Below, one piece after another: positions 38,964 to 45,842 of a DNA stretch of 64,000 nt. Numbering within the stretch: the stretch's first letter is position 1; each line of letters starts with the position of its first letter. The notes below the pieces were generated by a model. The model was given only the letters and a program-made list of their open reading frames with translations, had not been told where the DNA came from and did not search any database. Position numbers and translations under genes: made by a program. The stretch comes from Pseudomonas alkylphenolica (lineage in GTDB: Bacteria > Pseudomonadota > Gammaproteobacteria > Pseudomonadales > Pseudomonadaceae): positions 1,977,501 through 2,041,500 of the forward strand of contig NZ_CP009048.1 of NCBI RefSeq assembly GCF_000746525.1, written 5' to 3'.

Positions 38964-39611
38964 TCAGTCAACTTTCTTGTGGATGTCGACCAGCAACGCT
39001 TTGATTTCGTCACGACGACCTGCGTCCGCGCTTTCCCGACCCGGTCGTGGTGCTGCTTGCAGGGCCTTCTGCAAGGCTGTTCGGGCTTCGCTGTATTTCT
39101 TCTGACGGTAGAGGTGATCGCCCCAGAAGTACAGGCTGTCGATGCCGTCGGGGTTGACCTGCAACGCCTGCTGGAGCAACTGCTCAGCCTTGTCGGCATC
39201 GCCGAAGCCGATCGGCCAGCCCGGTACCCGGTCATACAGCGCTGCCAGGCTGGTGTAGGCCGAGCCTTGCAATGCCTTGGGGTCCAGGCTCAAGGCTTTC
39301 TCAAGGTCGGCTTTGGCTGCCTTGACCTTGCTCAACGCGCCCAGCCCGCCTTGGGCACCAGCCCAACTGCTGGTGACGATGCCCGACCAGATCCACGCTT
39401 CCGCCGCTGCAGGTTGATTATGGGTAAGCGCCGCCGTCTGGCTGGCGAGTTGTTCGAACGCTGCGGGACGTTGTGCGGCCGGCAACTGATACTGAATGGT
39501 TGCCCAGCGTTGCTGGATCTCGGCAAGGCGTTGCTGATCGCCGGCATCCAGCGCCGCCCAGGCGCCCTGGCTGAGCAGACCGATGAGCATGCAGATGGCA
39601 GGTTTGTTCAT
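38964..39611 (-). CDS. Exported TPR-like protein of the seven-gene operon
   Basis: A 215-residue periplasmic protein: signal peptide (ICMLIGLLSQGAWA, cleavage before ALDAG), followed by helical repeats of TPR/TatT-like character (AAEAWIWSGIVTSS, KADLEKALSLDPKALQGSAY, EQLLQQALQVNPDGIDSLYFWGD). It resembles the TRAP-transporter TatT-component-like group, but no TRAP transporter is near. It overlaps the SDR gene by four bases and lies 11 bases before the response regulator. Most likely it is a periplasmic scaffold or part of product handling; that is inference. Confidence 0.83.
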   Translation of the reverse strand: MNKPAICMLIGLLSQGAWAALDAGDQQRLAEIQQRWATIQYQLPAAQRPAAFEQLASQTAALTHNQPAAAEAWIWSGIVTSSWAGAQGGLGALSKVKAAKADLEKALSLDPKALQGSAYTSLAALYDRVPGWPIGFGDADKAEQLLQQALQVNPDGIDSLYFWGDHLYRQKKYSEARTALQKALQAAPRPGRESADAGRRDEIKALLVDIHKKVD

Positions 39612-40417
39612 GGCTTGAGGTCTTCCTTCGCGGGTTTCTGGCTCAGACGACGGATCAGTGGCAGGTGCTTGCGCAAGCCACGGTCGACAAGATTGGGGAG
39701 CAGAGTGTTCAAACGTACGAAGAAGCGCTCCGGCCAGCCCAGGTACAGGTCGCGATGATCATTGGCGATGGCGCGCAGCACTGCCGCCGCCACTTGCTGT
39801 GGCTCGTCGACCCCGGACTTGAGTGCGTCGTTGAGCGCCTGTGCCGCCACGCTGTTCATGCTCGTGCGGGTCGCACGAGGGGCTACGTACAGCACATTGA
39901 CGCTGGTGTCGGCCAGTTCACGGCGCAACGCCTCGGAGAATCCGCGCAAGGCGAATTTGCTGGCACTGTAAGTGGCATAGCCAGGATAGGCGATCGAGCC
40001 GTAGGTCGAACCCACATTCACCACCATGGCACTTTTGGCCTTGCGCAGTAGTGGCAACAGGCTTTTTGTCAGGCACAGGGGGGCGCCGACATTGACGGCC
40101 AGCATGGCGTTGATTTCGCTGTCATCCAGCTGTTCGATCATCGCAAAACGGTTGATGCCCGCTGCGTTGATCAGCAGATTGATGCCACCGATGGCTTGGG
40201 CTGCCAGCAGCACCTTGCTCCGGTCGCTGGCGGTGGTCAGGTCTGCACTGATCCAGGAAATGCTCTCTGGGTAGCTCAATAACAGCGATTCCAGCGCGTC
40301 CCGGTGGCGGGACACGGCAATCACTCGCGCCCCCTCGGCACACAGCCCCTGGGCGATTGCCAGGCCGATACCACCGCTGGCACCGGTCAACACCACGCGA
40401 GCATCAGACAGGCGCAT
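39608..40417 (-). CDS. Short-chain dehydrogenase/reductase
   Basis: A 269-residue classical SDR, NAD(P)-dependent. It has the dinucleotide motif VVLTGASGGIGLAIAQGL (~8-25), structural motif LLINAAGINRF, catalytic Ser in VNVGSTYGS, and Tyr-x3-Lys in GYATYSASKFALRG. A basic, hydrophobic C-terminus (FFVRLNTLLPNLVDRGLRK) resembles SDRs that act on lipids. The frame opens 24 codons earlier; the ATG at 40417 precedes the Rossmann motif correctly and overlaps the diiron gene by 14 bases. In the operon it would reduce or oxidise the product of the ligase/diiron pair. Confidence 0.92.
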   Translation of the reverse strand: MRLSDARVVLTGASGGIGLAIAQGLCAEGARVIAVSRHRDALESLLLSYPESISWISADLTTASDRSKVLLAAQAIGGINLLINAAGINRFAMIEQLDDSEINAMLAVNVGAPLCLTKSLLPLLRKAKSAMVVNVGSTYGSIAYPGYATYSASKFALRGFSEALRRELADTSVNVLYVAPRATRTSMNSVAAQALNDALKSGVDEPQQVAAAVLRAIANDHRDLYLGWPERFFVRLNTLLPNLVDRGLRKHLPLIRRLSQKPAKEDLKP

Positions 40418-41078
40418 GTGTCTGCTCCCCGTCCAGTGGCAAACCACGGAACATATCGGTGTACAGCCGGTACACCACCCGTGAGGCATGGATTACAGCG
40501 GCCTGGTCGTGCGGGTCGTCGAGCTGGTCCATCAAGCGGCGGTAGGTCTGCATGTGCCCGATATCCAGCGTACCGTGGGAGTTGAGGTAGCTGAAGGCAG
40601 TGTCCGGCAGTTTCAAGCCCGCCTGGATGCTGCCAGCGGCATGCGTCGCCAGGGCGATACTGGTGCCCTCCAGCACATTGACCATGCCGAACAGGCCGAC
40701 CGGGTTATCGCGGGCGATCAGGTCGTAGAGGAAGCTGACCATCAGCTCGATCGGCAGTGCCGGGCGACCGTTGCGCACGGCCTCCTTATCGCCACCACAG
40801 GCCTCGATGTCGTCGAGTACCCAGGCCTCGTGCCCGTACTCGTCCTCGATATAGTCGCAGACGGCCTGGCGCAGCCATTCCAGGCGCGACGGTAAACGCG
40901 CACCGCAGGCCATCATCAGCGGTACGGTATGGCGCACGTGATAGTAAGCCTGGGTCAAAAATGCCCGGTAGCTGTCCAGACTGACTTTGCCTTCAAGGGC
41001 ATCGCGGATGATCGGCAGGCTGAACAATGCCTGGCGTTCATCGGCGGTCGCGTGTTGCAAGGTGTCGAAAAAGCTCAT
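40404..41078 (-). CDS. Haem-oxygenase-like diiron protein (TenA/PqqC-like)
   Basis: A 224-residue all-helical protein of the haem-oxygenase-like fold. It has the ligand pattern of the diiron oxidase/oxygenase (HDO) group: Glu and His in YIEDEYGHEAWVLDD (E-x2-H, ~residues 78-92), Glu in NVLEGTSIALATHA, and Asp/His in GTLDIGHMQTYRRLMD (D-x2-H-like). Relatives such as UndA, BesC, CADD and SznF split C-C bonds, oxidise amines or modify amino and fatty acids. Other proteins of this fold (TenA, PqqC) lack this ligand set. It overlaps the ligase gene by four bases and the SDR by 14. The substrate is unknown; an acyl or aminoacyl substrate is suggested by the neighbours. Identity with UndA is unlikely. 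Confidence 0.82.
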   Translation of the reverse strand: MSFFDTLQHATADERQALFSLPIIRDALEGKVSLDSYRAFLTQAYYHVRHTVPLMMACGARLPSRLEWLRQAVCDYIEDEYGHEAWVLDDIEACGGDKEAVRNGRPALPIELMVSFLYDLIARDNPVGLFGMVNVLEGTSIALATHAAGSIQAGLKLPDTAFSYLNSHGTLDIGHMQTYRRLMDQLDDPHDQAAVIHASRVVYRLYTDMFRGLPLDGEQTHAPV

Positions 41079-42556
41079 CGTGCGGTGTCCTCGGAGAATT
41101 CGCCTGCGCTCAGGAGCATGCGGTAGCGTTCGGCGATGGCATCCCGGCGCGGGCGGCCATTGACGGTCAGCAGGCCATTGTCGGGCGTGAAGGGTTGCTC
41201 GAGTCGGGTCCAGCGATGGGCCCGGGCGTAGTCGGGTAGCGACTGGTTGGCTTGTGCCACGGCGGCCGCCAGTTGCTCGTCGGTGCAGTCAGAACGCTGC
41301 GGCCAGAGCAGCGCATGGTTGCAGGGCATGGCTTCGCCGTAGACGAAGGCCTGTGCGATCACGCCGCGTTGGGTGAGTTCGGCCTCGACCCATTCCGGGT
41401 TCACGTTGCGGCCGAAGCTGGTGACGAACTGGTGCTTCTTGCGCCCTTTGAGGTACAGGTAGCCGTCGGCATCGAATTCCCCGAGGTCGCCGCTGGCCCA
41501 CCATTCGCAGGTCTGCGCAGGCTCGCCCAGATAGCCGAGCAGGGTCGGGCCCTTGACCAGCACTTCGCCATCTTCGGCCAGGCGTACCTGCAGGTGGGGC
41601 AGCGGCCGCCCGACACTGCCGGGACGGCAAGCCTGGGGTTGGTTCAGGCACACCACCGAAGCACATTCCGATAGCCCGTAGCCTTCGTAAACCGGCATGC
41701 CAACCTGCTGGGCACGGGCGAGCAGTGCTGTGCTGACCCTGGCGCCGCCCACTGCGGCAAAGCGCAAGGCGCCTGGATTGAAGGCGTGTTGTTCGGCGGC
41801 GCTGACCAGCAGCAACAGCAACTGCGGCACCAGAATCACACTGTGCGGCGCACGTTCGGCCAGAAAGCCCAGCAACCGTGGTGTATCGATACCTGTGGCA
41901 CCCTGGATACCCAGGGTCTGCGGGCCAGGAAGGCTCAGGGTGGCGCCCGCCAGTAGCGCGGCATAGCAGCCCAGGTTTTCCAGCAGTATCGCCAGCGGCA
42001 GCAGCGCCAGGTGATGCTGCGGATCCGTGACTTTGCTGGCCTGGTGCAACGCGCGGGCGACACTCAGGATGCTCGCGGCACTCAGGCACACCCCCTTGGG
42101 CGTGCCGGTGGTGCCGGAGGTGAAGGTCAGTTTGGCCGTACCTTCGGGCATGCAGGTGTCGGCCAACTCCTGGCGATACCAGACATCGCCCCGCTGCAGG
42201 TACCCGGCTGCCTGTAGCTCCGGTGCCATTGCCGGTTCGGCGATCACCAGGCTGGCGCCGCTGCGTTCAAGGCAGTGCTTGCGCTGCGACGGGCTGAAAA
42301 AAGCGGGCAAGGTTACGCAGGTCAGCCCTTCGAACAACAGCGCCAGATCCCAGAGCAGCGCGTCCACACCGTTGTCCAGCGCCAGGGCGACCACCTTCGC
42401 CTGTTGATCGCGTAACCGTTGTTGCCGAGCCGCAACCTCGGCGCAGAGGGTGGCGTAGTCGATCTGCAGGTTGTCGCCCCACAAGGCAATGGTGTGCGGC
42501 TTACGTTCGGCGTGCTGGTGCAGTGTTTGCTGGAAATGCCTCAACTCAGGCGACAT
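41075..42556 (-). CDS. AMP-binding acyl/aryl ligase-family protein
   Basis: A 493-residue ANL-superfamily adenylating enzyme homologue. A3 phosphate loop LTFTSGTTGTPKGVCLSA lies near 120-140, A5 YGLSECASVVCLN near 290, and A7/A8 WWASGDLGEFDADGYLYLKGRKKHQFV near 365-395. The C-terminal A10 region reads NGLLTVNGRPRRDAI; where ligases of the NGLLTPTxKxKR type have their catalytic lysine, an arginine is seen, so full adenylation activity is in question. Genes overlap on both sides (11 and 4 bases). It probably activates a fatty or aromatic acid for the pathway, as acyl-AMP, acyl-CoA or an acyl carried by the hemolysin-family partner. Confidence 0.87.
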   Translation of the reverse strand: MSPELRHFQQTLHQHAERKPHTIALWGDNLQIDYATLCAEVAARQQRLRDQQAKVVALALDNGVDALLWDLALLFEGLTCVTLPAFFSPSQRKHCLERSGASLVIAEPAMAPELQAAGYLQRGDVWYRQELADTCMPEGTAKLTFTSGTTGTPKGVCLSAASILSVARALHQASKVTDPQHHLALLPLAILLENLGCYAALLAGATLSLPGPQTLGIQGATGIDTPRLLGFLAERAPHSVILVPQLLLLLVSAAEQHAFNPGALRFAAVGGARVSTALLARAQQVGMPVYEGYGLSECASVVCLNQPQACRPGSVGRPLPHLQVRLAEDGEVLVKGPTLLGYLGEPAQTCEWWASGDLGEFDADGYLYLKGRKKHQFVTSFGRNVNPEWVEAELTQRGVIAQAFVYGEAMPCNHALLWPQRSDCTDEQLAAAVAQANQSLPDYARAHRWTRLEQPFTPDNGLLTVNGRPRRDAIAERYRMLLSAGEFSEDTAR

Positions 42557-43223
42557 TGCTGGCCTCCGCTGTGCAGGTCGGCAGGCCGAGGCGGCTCAAC
42601 AGGCCGGCATTTCGCAAGTGGATGAAGCCGGCGCGGATGTTGCCGGCATGCACCTTTGGCTGACTCTGGTAATAGCTGCCCCAGTCGTGCCGATCCTCAC
42701 CGAGGCGTAGCGGGTCAGCTGCGCAGAGGGTCTGCGGTTTCAGCCCCAGGCGATGGAAACTGTTCACCAGACCGATGCTGCCGGTGAACGCGACCCACTC
42801 CAGCCCGCCCATGGCCAGCAGGTAGGTGATGGCAATGATGCTAAGGCGTGCGCTGCCGGTATCGGCAGCTGCGAGGTTGCCGACTTCGACGATTGCCGTG
42901 CGCGCCACTGGTTCACCGCTTGCGCCGCTGAGCAGCGGCTCGATCGGTTCATCCAGGTAACGTTCGAGAAACAACGGCCCGGCGCTGGCCAGGCGCACGC
43001 CGGCCACCGCGCAGAGCGTTCCGCGGGCATCGCTGACCCCGAACAGTTCGGGCATGAATTGCTGGATACGCGCGCCGTGCGCCTTGCGAAAGCGCTCCTG
43101 GATGAACGCTTCGTAGGTGTTGCGCTGGTGTTCGCCGGGTATGGCTCTGGCTAGGGTCAGTGGGGCGTCCGGCGTTGCACCGAAGCGCAAGGGCAGAGGA
43201 ATGTTCCAGTCGAAATCGGGCAT
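42546..43223 (-). CDS. Thermostable-hemolysin (delta-VPH) family protein
   Basis: A 225-residue protein of the T_hemolysin family, named after Vibrio delta-VPH, though that toxin role is poorly supported. Family-like stretches are HQRNTYEAFIQERFRKAHGARIQQFMPEL, VEVGNLAAADTGSARLSIIAITYLLAMGG (read in parts), and AFTGSIGLVNSFHRLGLKP. The layout, with a conserved R/K-rich N-terminal helix, a central glutamate strand and a C-terminal hydrophobic strand-helix, resembles GNAT or autoinducer-synthase folds; I infer an acyltransferase. It is first in the operon, with GGGAGG before the ATG, and overlaps the ligase gene by 11 bases. Confidence 0.82.
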   Translation of the reverse strand: MPDFDWNIPLPLRFGATPDAPLTLARAIPGEHQRNTYEAFIQERFRKAHGARIQQFMPELFGVSDARGTLCAVAGVRLASAGPLFLERYLDEPIEPLLSGASGEPVARTAIVEVGNLAAADTGSARLSIIAITYLLAMGGLEWVAFTGSIGLVNSFHRLGLKPQTLCAADPLRLGEDRHDWGSYYQSQPKVHAGNIRAGFIHLRNAGLLSRLGLPTCTAEASNVA

Positions 43224-43269
43224 GACGTGATGCCTCCCAGGAAAGGTCTTGGGAGGAGTATTTGCGGCA

Positions 43270-43290
43270 ATCCTTAACGAAGTCTGAAGA
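43270..43290 (-). promoter_or_regulatory. Candidate PmrA/QseB-type direct repeat
   Basis: On the minus strand CTTCAGACTTC is followed by GTTAAGGATT: two half-sites resembling CTTAAG with an 11-base period, about 50 bases before the first operon gene. PmrA/QseB-family regulators bind such direct repeats. The match is imperfect. Confidence 0.35.
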
Positions 43291-43433
43291 TACCGAAAGT
43301 GTCGCTGATTGAAGTCAGGGCGCCGTCACTGTTTGCCTGTTTGTTCGTCGATTTCACTCCGTGGGTTGTAGTCACCGCCAGCCATGGGGTATGAACACAT
43401 GGCAGCCAAACACCAATCAGCAAGGAGCCAGGC

Positions 43434-43790
43434 ATGAGTGTTCGAGGGAATGATCGTCAGATCGACAACATTGAGTTCAACGTCAGCGACATCGCTCGCA
43501 GCAAAGCCTTCTATGGCGCTGCGTTCGGCTGGACATTTGTCGATTACGGCCCGAGCTATACCGAGTTCAGTGATGGCCGGCTTACCGGTGGTTTCACCAC
43601 AGGCGAGGCTGTTCGGCCGGGTGGGCCATTGATCATCCTGTATGCGGATGATCTTGAGGCAGTGCAGCAGCGCCTTGAAGGCCTGGGCGCTGTGATCAGC
43701 CGCGACACCTTTGCGTTTCCCGGAGGGCGCAGGTTTCATTTCATTGACCCGGATGGCTATGAGCTGGCGGTTTGGACCGCGCAGCAGTAG
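43434..43790 (+). CDS. VOC (glyoxalase/bleomycin-resistance) family protein
   Basis: A 118-residue single-module VOC protein: DNIEFNVSDIARSKAFYGAAFGWTFVDYGPSYTEF at the start (read in parts), a second beta-alpha-beta-beta-beta unit with LIILYADDLEAVQQRLEGLGAVI, and the end FHFIDPDGYELAVW with a likely metal-site glutamate. GCAAGGAG precedes the ATG at a proper distance. Members bind metals and act on or sequester small molecules. It is divergent from the seven-gene operon, but no evidence links the two. Confidence 0.88.
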   Translation: MSVRGNDRQIDNIEFNVSDIARSKAFYGAAFGWTFVDYGPSYTEFSDGRLTGGFTTGEAVRPGGPLIILYADDLEAVQQRLEGLGAVISRDTFAFPGGRRFHFIDPDGYELAVWTAQQ

Positions 43791-43837
43791 GCTTCGGCGC
43801 CTGATTTTATGGATGCAGCTCAACAGGGAGACGCCGA

Positions 43838-44248
43838 GTGGCCGAACAAATCTTGAAGACCAAACTGGTCAATTTTCTCGTGGCTGACGCCCGGATCAAT
43901 CACAGGAGCGTCAGCGCCTTTGGCAATGCGAGTTCATTGTCCGCCTTGATGGAGGTCTTCAAAAAGGTATCCGGAGGGCTGTGGGTTGGCGGCAAACTGG
44001 TGGTTACCCAAAGCGTAATTCGCCTGAGCGCCAACGCCATGAACCGCTTTGTACAGCACGGCACGCTGGATATTGAAGTGCCATTGGCATCGATTCGAAA
44101 GGTCAGCGTCGAACATGGGTACATCACTAAGATCGTGTGTGTGGAGACCGATGCGGGCATTGTTAAATTTCGGTGTTTCGGGGCGAAGGCCATCGCCAGG
44201 GAGATTGAGAGGTTGAGCGTTTCGCAGACTTGGGTGGAGGCTCTGTAG
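43838..44248 (+). CDS. Small PH/GRAM-like protein of unknown function
   Basis: A 136-residue soluble protein, start GTG at 43838 after GGGAG. After a variable N-terminus, VGGKLVVTQSVIRLSANAMN, LDIEVPLASIRKVSVEHGYITKIVCVET and IVKFRCFGAKAIAREIERL show the beta-strand then helix order of GRAM or bacterial PH domains (KLxVTxxxIxF and IPLxxIxxVxV themes). I do not recognise a named gene. It lies 47 bases after the VOC gene in the same direction and could share its transcript. Confidence 0.7.
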   Translation: MAEQILKTKLVNFLVADARINHRSVSAFGNASSLSALMEVFKKVSGGLWVGGKLVVTQSVIRLSANAMNRFVQHGTLDIEVPLASIRKVSVEHGYITKIVCVETDAGIVKFRCFGAKAIAREIERLSVSQTWVEAL

Positions 44249-44342
44249 GCGGGCTTTTTGACGCATTGGCAGCAGTGATAATGATTGCCGGTGGTGGGCC
44301 GCATCTGCGGCCTCAGTGCGATGCTACTTAAGACCAGATTGG

Positions 44343-44663
44343 TTATTTCGGTACCCGACGTTCCGCCATCTCTTCCTCGATACCATCGAGCAACGCATCG
44401 ACCAACCCTTTGGCCATCTCGATGGAATGCAGCGTCGACCAGATCAATCCGCGGGTGTCCGGGTCGACCTTGTCACAGGCCTGCATCCCCGTGTCATTGG
44501 CGCATCGCAAGTACATCGACGCATGTACCAAAGCGTCATGTGCTTCGATACCGGCGCGCACGGTGAACAAGGGTGGATGACCTGCGGCACAGGTACCGAA
44601 AGGGGTACTGGCAGTGTGTGGGAGAGCATCGGCTGGCGGTGGATCAGGAACGATCTTGGACGT
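44343..44663 (-). CDS. DUF3077-family protein whose expected ATG is ACG
   Basis: The frame from 44663 to a TAA at 44343 encodes a 106-residue product: SKIVPDPPPADALPH after the first codon, then TPFGTCAAGHPPLFTVRAGIEAHDALVHASM (read in parts) and GLVDALLDGIEEEMAERR. This is the layout of Pseudomonas DUF3077 proteins, which usually begin M-x-K-I-V-P-D-P-P. Here the first codon at 44661-44663 is ACG, with no ATG, GTG or TTG between the upstream in-frame TGA and the conserved start. The first canonical start inside is a TTG at 44568-44570, which would remove the conserved N-terminus. So it either uses a rare ACG start or has lost its start by one transition. A C4-like folded RNA lies just upstream. 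Confidence 0.75.
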   Translation of the reverse strand, partial: TSKIVPDPPPADALPHTASTPFGTCAAGHPPLFTVRAGIEAHDALVHASMYLRCANDTGMQACDKVDPDTRGLIWSTLHSIEMAKGLVDALLDGIEEEMAERRVPK

Positions 44664-44702
44664 GCTGCAACGCCTATATCAGCCAGGAAACTGCCAGCAT
44701 CC

Positions 44703-44796
44703 GCTTGCACACGAATGGGTGGCAGCTGTGCGCAGGTGTGCAAGACCGAGGATATAGGACCCGGCAGACCCGAAGGTCTCCCACGCACAGCCACCA
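44703..44796 (-). ncRNA. C4-like folded RNA upstream of the DUF3077 gene
   Basis: On the minus strand GGTGGC-TGTGCG (44784-44795) pairs with CGCACA-GCT-GCCACC (44718-44732) with a three-base bulge. Inside lies AGACC-TTCG-GGTCT (44766-44779), a stem with a UUCG tetraloop. A competing 9-bp pairing, CTTGCACAC (minus strand of 44736-44744) with GTGTGCAAG (44704-44712), would break the outer stem. Mutually exclusive stems upstream of a small gene recall the phage C4 antisense RNA family. I cannot confirm the family by eye. Confidence 0.5.
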
Positions 44797-45098
44797 TAAA
44801 ACGATTCCTCAGGCGTAAAGACGCGCCGGAAAGGTCTCACCGAAACTGCCCTTTAGGAAAGGCAGCTAACGGCCAGAAGCAGCCGGTGGACGGAACGATA
44901 GCAAATGAGTAGCTATGCTTGGTCTACTGCTGGAACTGATTGAGCAAATTGGGCTTTCCGTCCACGGTGTATAAACCCCTTCAGCGGTCACCCGACTGTC
45001 ACAATGCCCGGCCTACTCAGGGATAGACGACAGAACAAGGAATGTTATCCACCAAGCCCTTGAAGGCCTTATCACCCCACTTGGGGTAGGAGTCCGCC
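44797..45098. other. Intergenic region without identified genes
   Basis: About 300 bases between the C4-like RNA and the DUF6632-like gene. Open frames through it have no ribosome binding site or recognisable product. A short CCCCACTTGGGG palindrome lies at 45074-45085 just before the ribosome binding region of the next gene. Composition is somewhat lower in GC than the flanking core genes. Confidence 0.5.
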
Positions 45099-45503
45099 AT
45101 GACTGTAGTCGATCGCCTCAGGTATTTGCGCGTCGTTCTAGTTTTGGCTGGCCTCGCGTGCCTTGCTCTCTACCCACTTATGTTGTTCTGGCCGTCTGGC
45201 TGGGCCTGGCACGTCGGTCACTCGGACTACCCGATGATGATCGTTGGCATCTACGCAACACTTGGCGTGTTCTTGATCCTGGCCGCAGGTGATCCATTAG
45301 CCAATCTGAGCCTAATCTGGTTCGCCGTGTGGTCTAGCGCCGTACACGGAGGAATCATGGCCGTCCAGGCGGTCACCCAGCCGGGGCAAATGGGGCACTT
45401 GGCAGGTGACGTACCGGCGCTCTTCATCGTGGCGGTTGCCTTGGCCATCTTGACGCCTCGCTCGCAATTGTCCGCTCGGCCCCGGACACGAAATGGGGCC
45501 TAA
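45099..45503 (+). CDS. DUF6632-like four-helix membrane protein
   Basis: A 134-residue hydrophobic protein with four predicted membrane helices (~12-32, ~46-64, ~68-92, ~103-118): LVLAGLACLALYPLMLFWPSGW, YPMMIVGIYATLGVFLILAAG and HGGIMAVQAVTQPGQMGHL. The pattern HGGIMxxQA with polar residues inside a helix fits the DUF6632 family as I know it. AGGAG precedes the ATG. Function is unknown; codon use is a little less GC-rich than in neighbours, in keeping with an accessory location. Confidence 0.7.
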   Translation: MTVVDRLRYLRVVLVLAGLACLALYPLMLFWPSGWAWHVGHSDYPMMIVGIYATLGVFLILAAGDPLANLSLIWFAVWSSAVHGGIMAVQAVTQPGQMGHLAGDVPALFIVAVALAILTPRSQLSARPRTRNGA

Positions 45504-45842
45504 GCGCAGGTTTGACTGTAAGGATCGGGACGAAAATCGCGTTTCTACGCAAATTTTTGGCCGGCGTTTCTTCACAGCCTGGCGCGTTTTCTGCCTGTCA
45601 CGGCTGACCGCTTTGGGTCGGTTGCTGCCCTTCGCGACAGGCAGCAATCGGCCATAGCCCTTCCCGACAACGGCCCTTTTTAGCCCTGCCAATCGTGTCT
45701 CTGGCAAGGTATGAGAGCCCCGCATCCGGCAACCCAACACTCAGAGCCCGCAGTTAACAGCGCCATACCTCGCCTTCGCAAATCCCTCAAAGCAAGAGTT
45801 CGATGGCAGAATCTGCTGAATTTGATCGTTTTGGAGACCACC
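45504..45842. other. Intergenic region before ABC exporter gene
   Basis: 339 bases. It includes an interrupted inverted repeat CTGCCTGTC/GACAGGCAG (about 45591-45644) of a type common between Pseudomonas genes. An open frame in phase with the exporter begins at 45711, but the ATG at 45843 has the ribosome binding site (GGAG) and the normal N-terminus. Confidence 0.5.

Noticed and set aside
40404..41078. Identity of the diiron protein as UndA (1-undecene synthase)
   Set aside because: Length and sequence around the metal ligands differ from what I remember of Pf-5 UndA; only the fold and ligands are shared.
44316..44912. A 198-codon plus-strand frame across the DUF3077 and C4-like region
   Set aside because: It runs antisense to a frame with a recognisable family pattern and through a folded RNA, and shows no domain.
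44343..45503. A prophage remnant, suggested by the C4-like RNA
   Set aside because: No integrase, structural or lysis gene and no attachment repeats are visible; the RNA type also occurs outside phages.
45711..45842. Longer N-terminus for the ABC exporter
   Set aside because: The ATG at 45843 has GGAG at the right distance and the normal exporter start.
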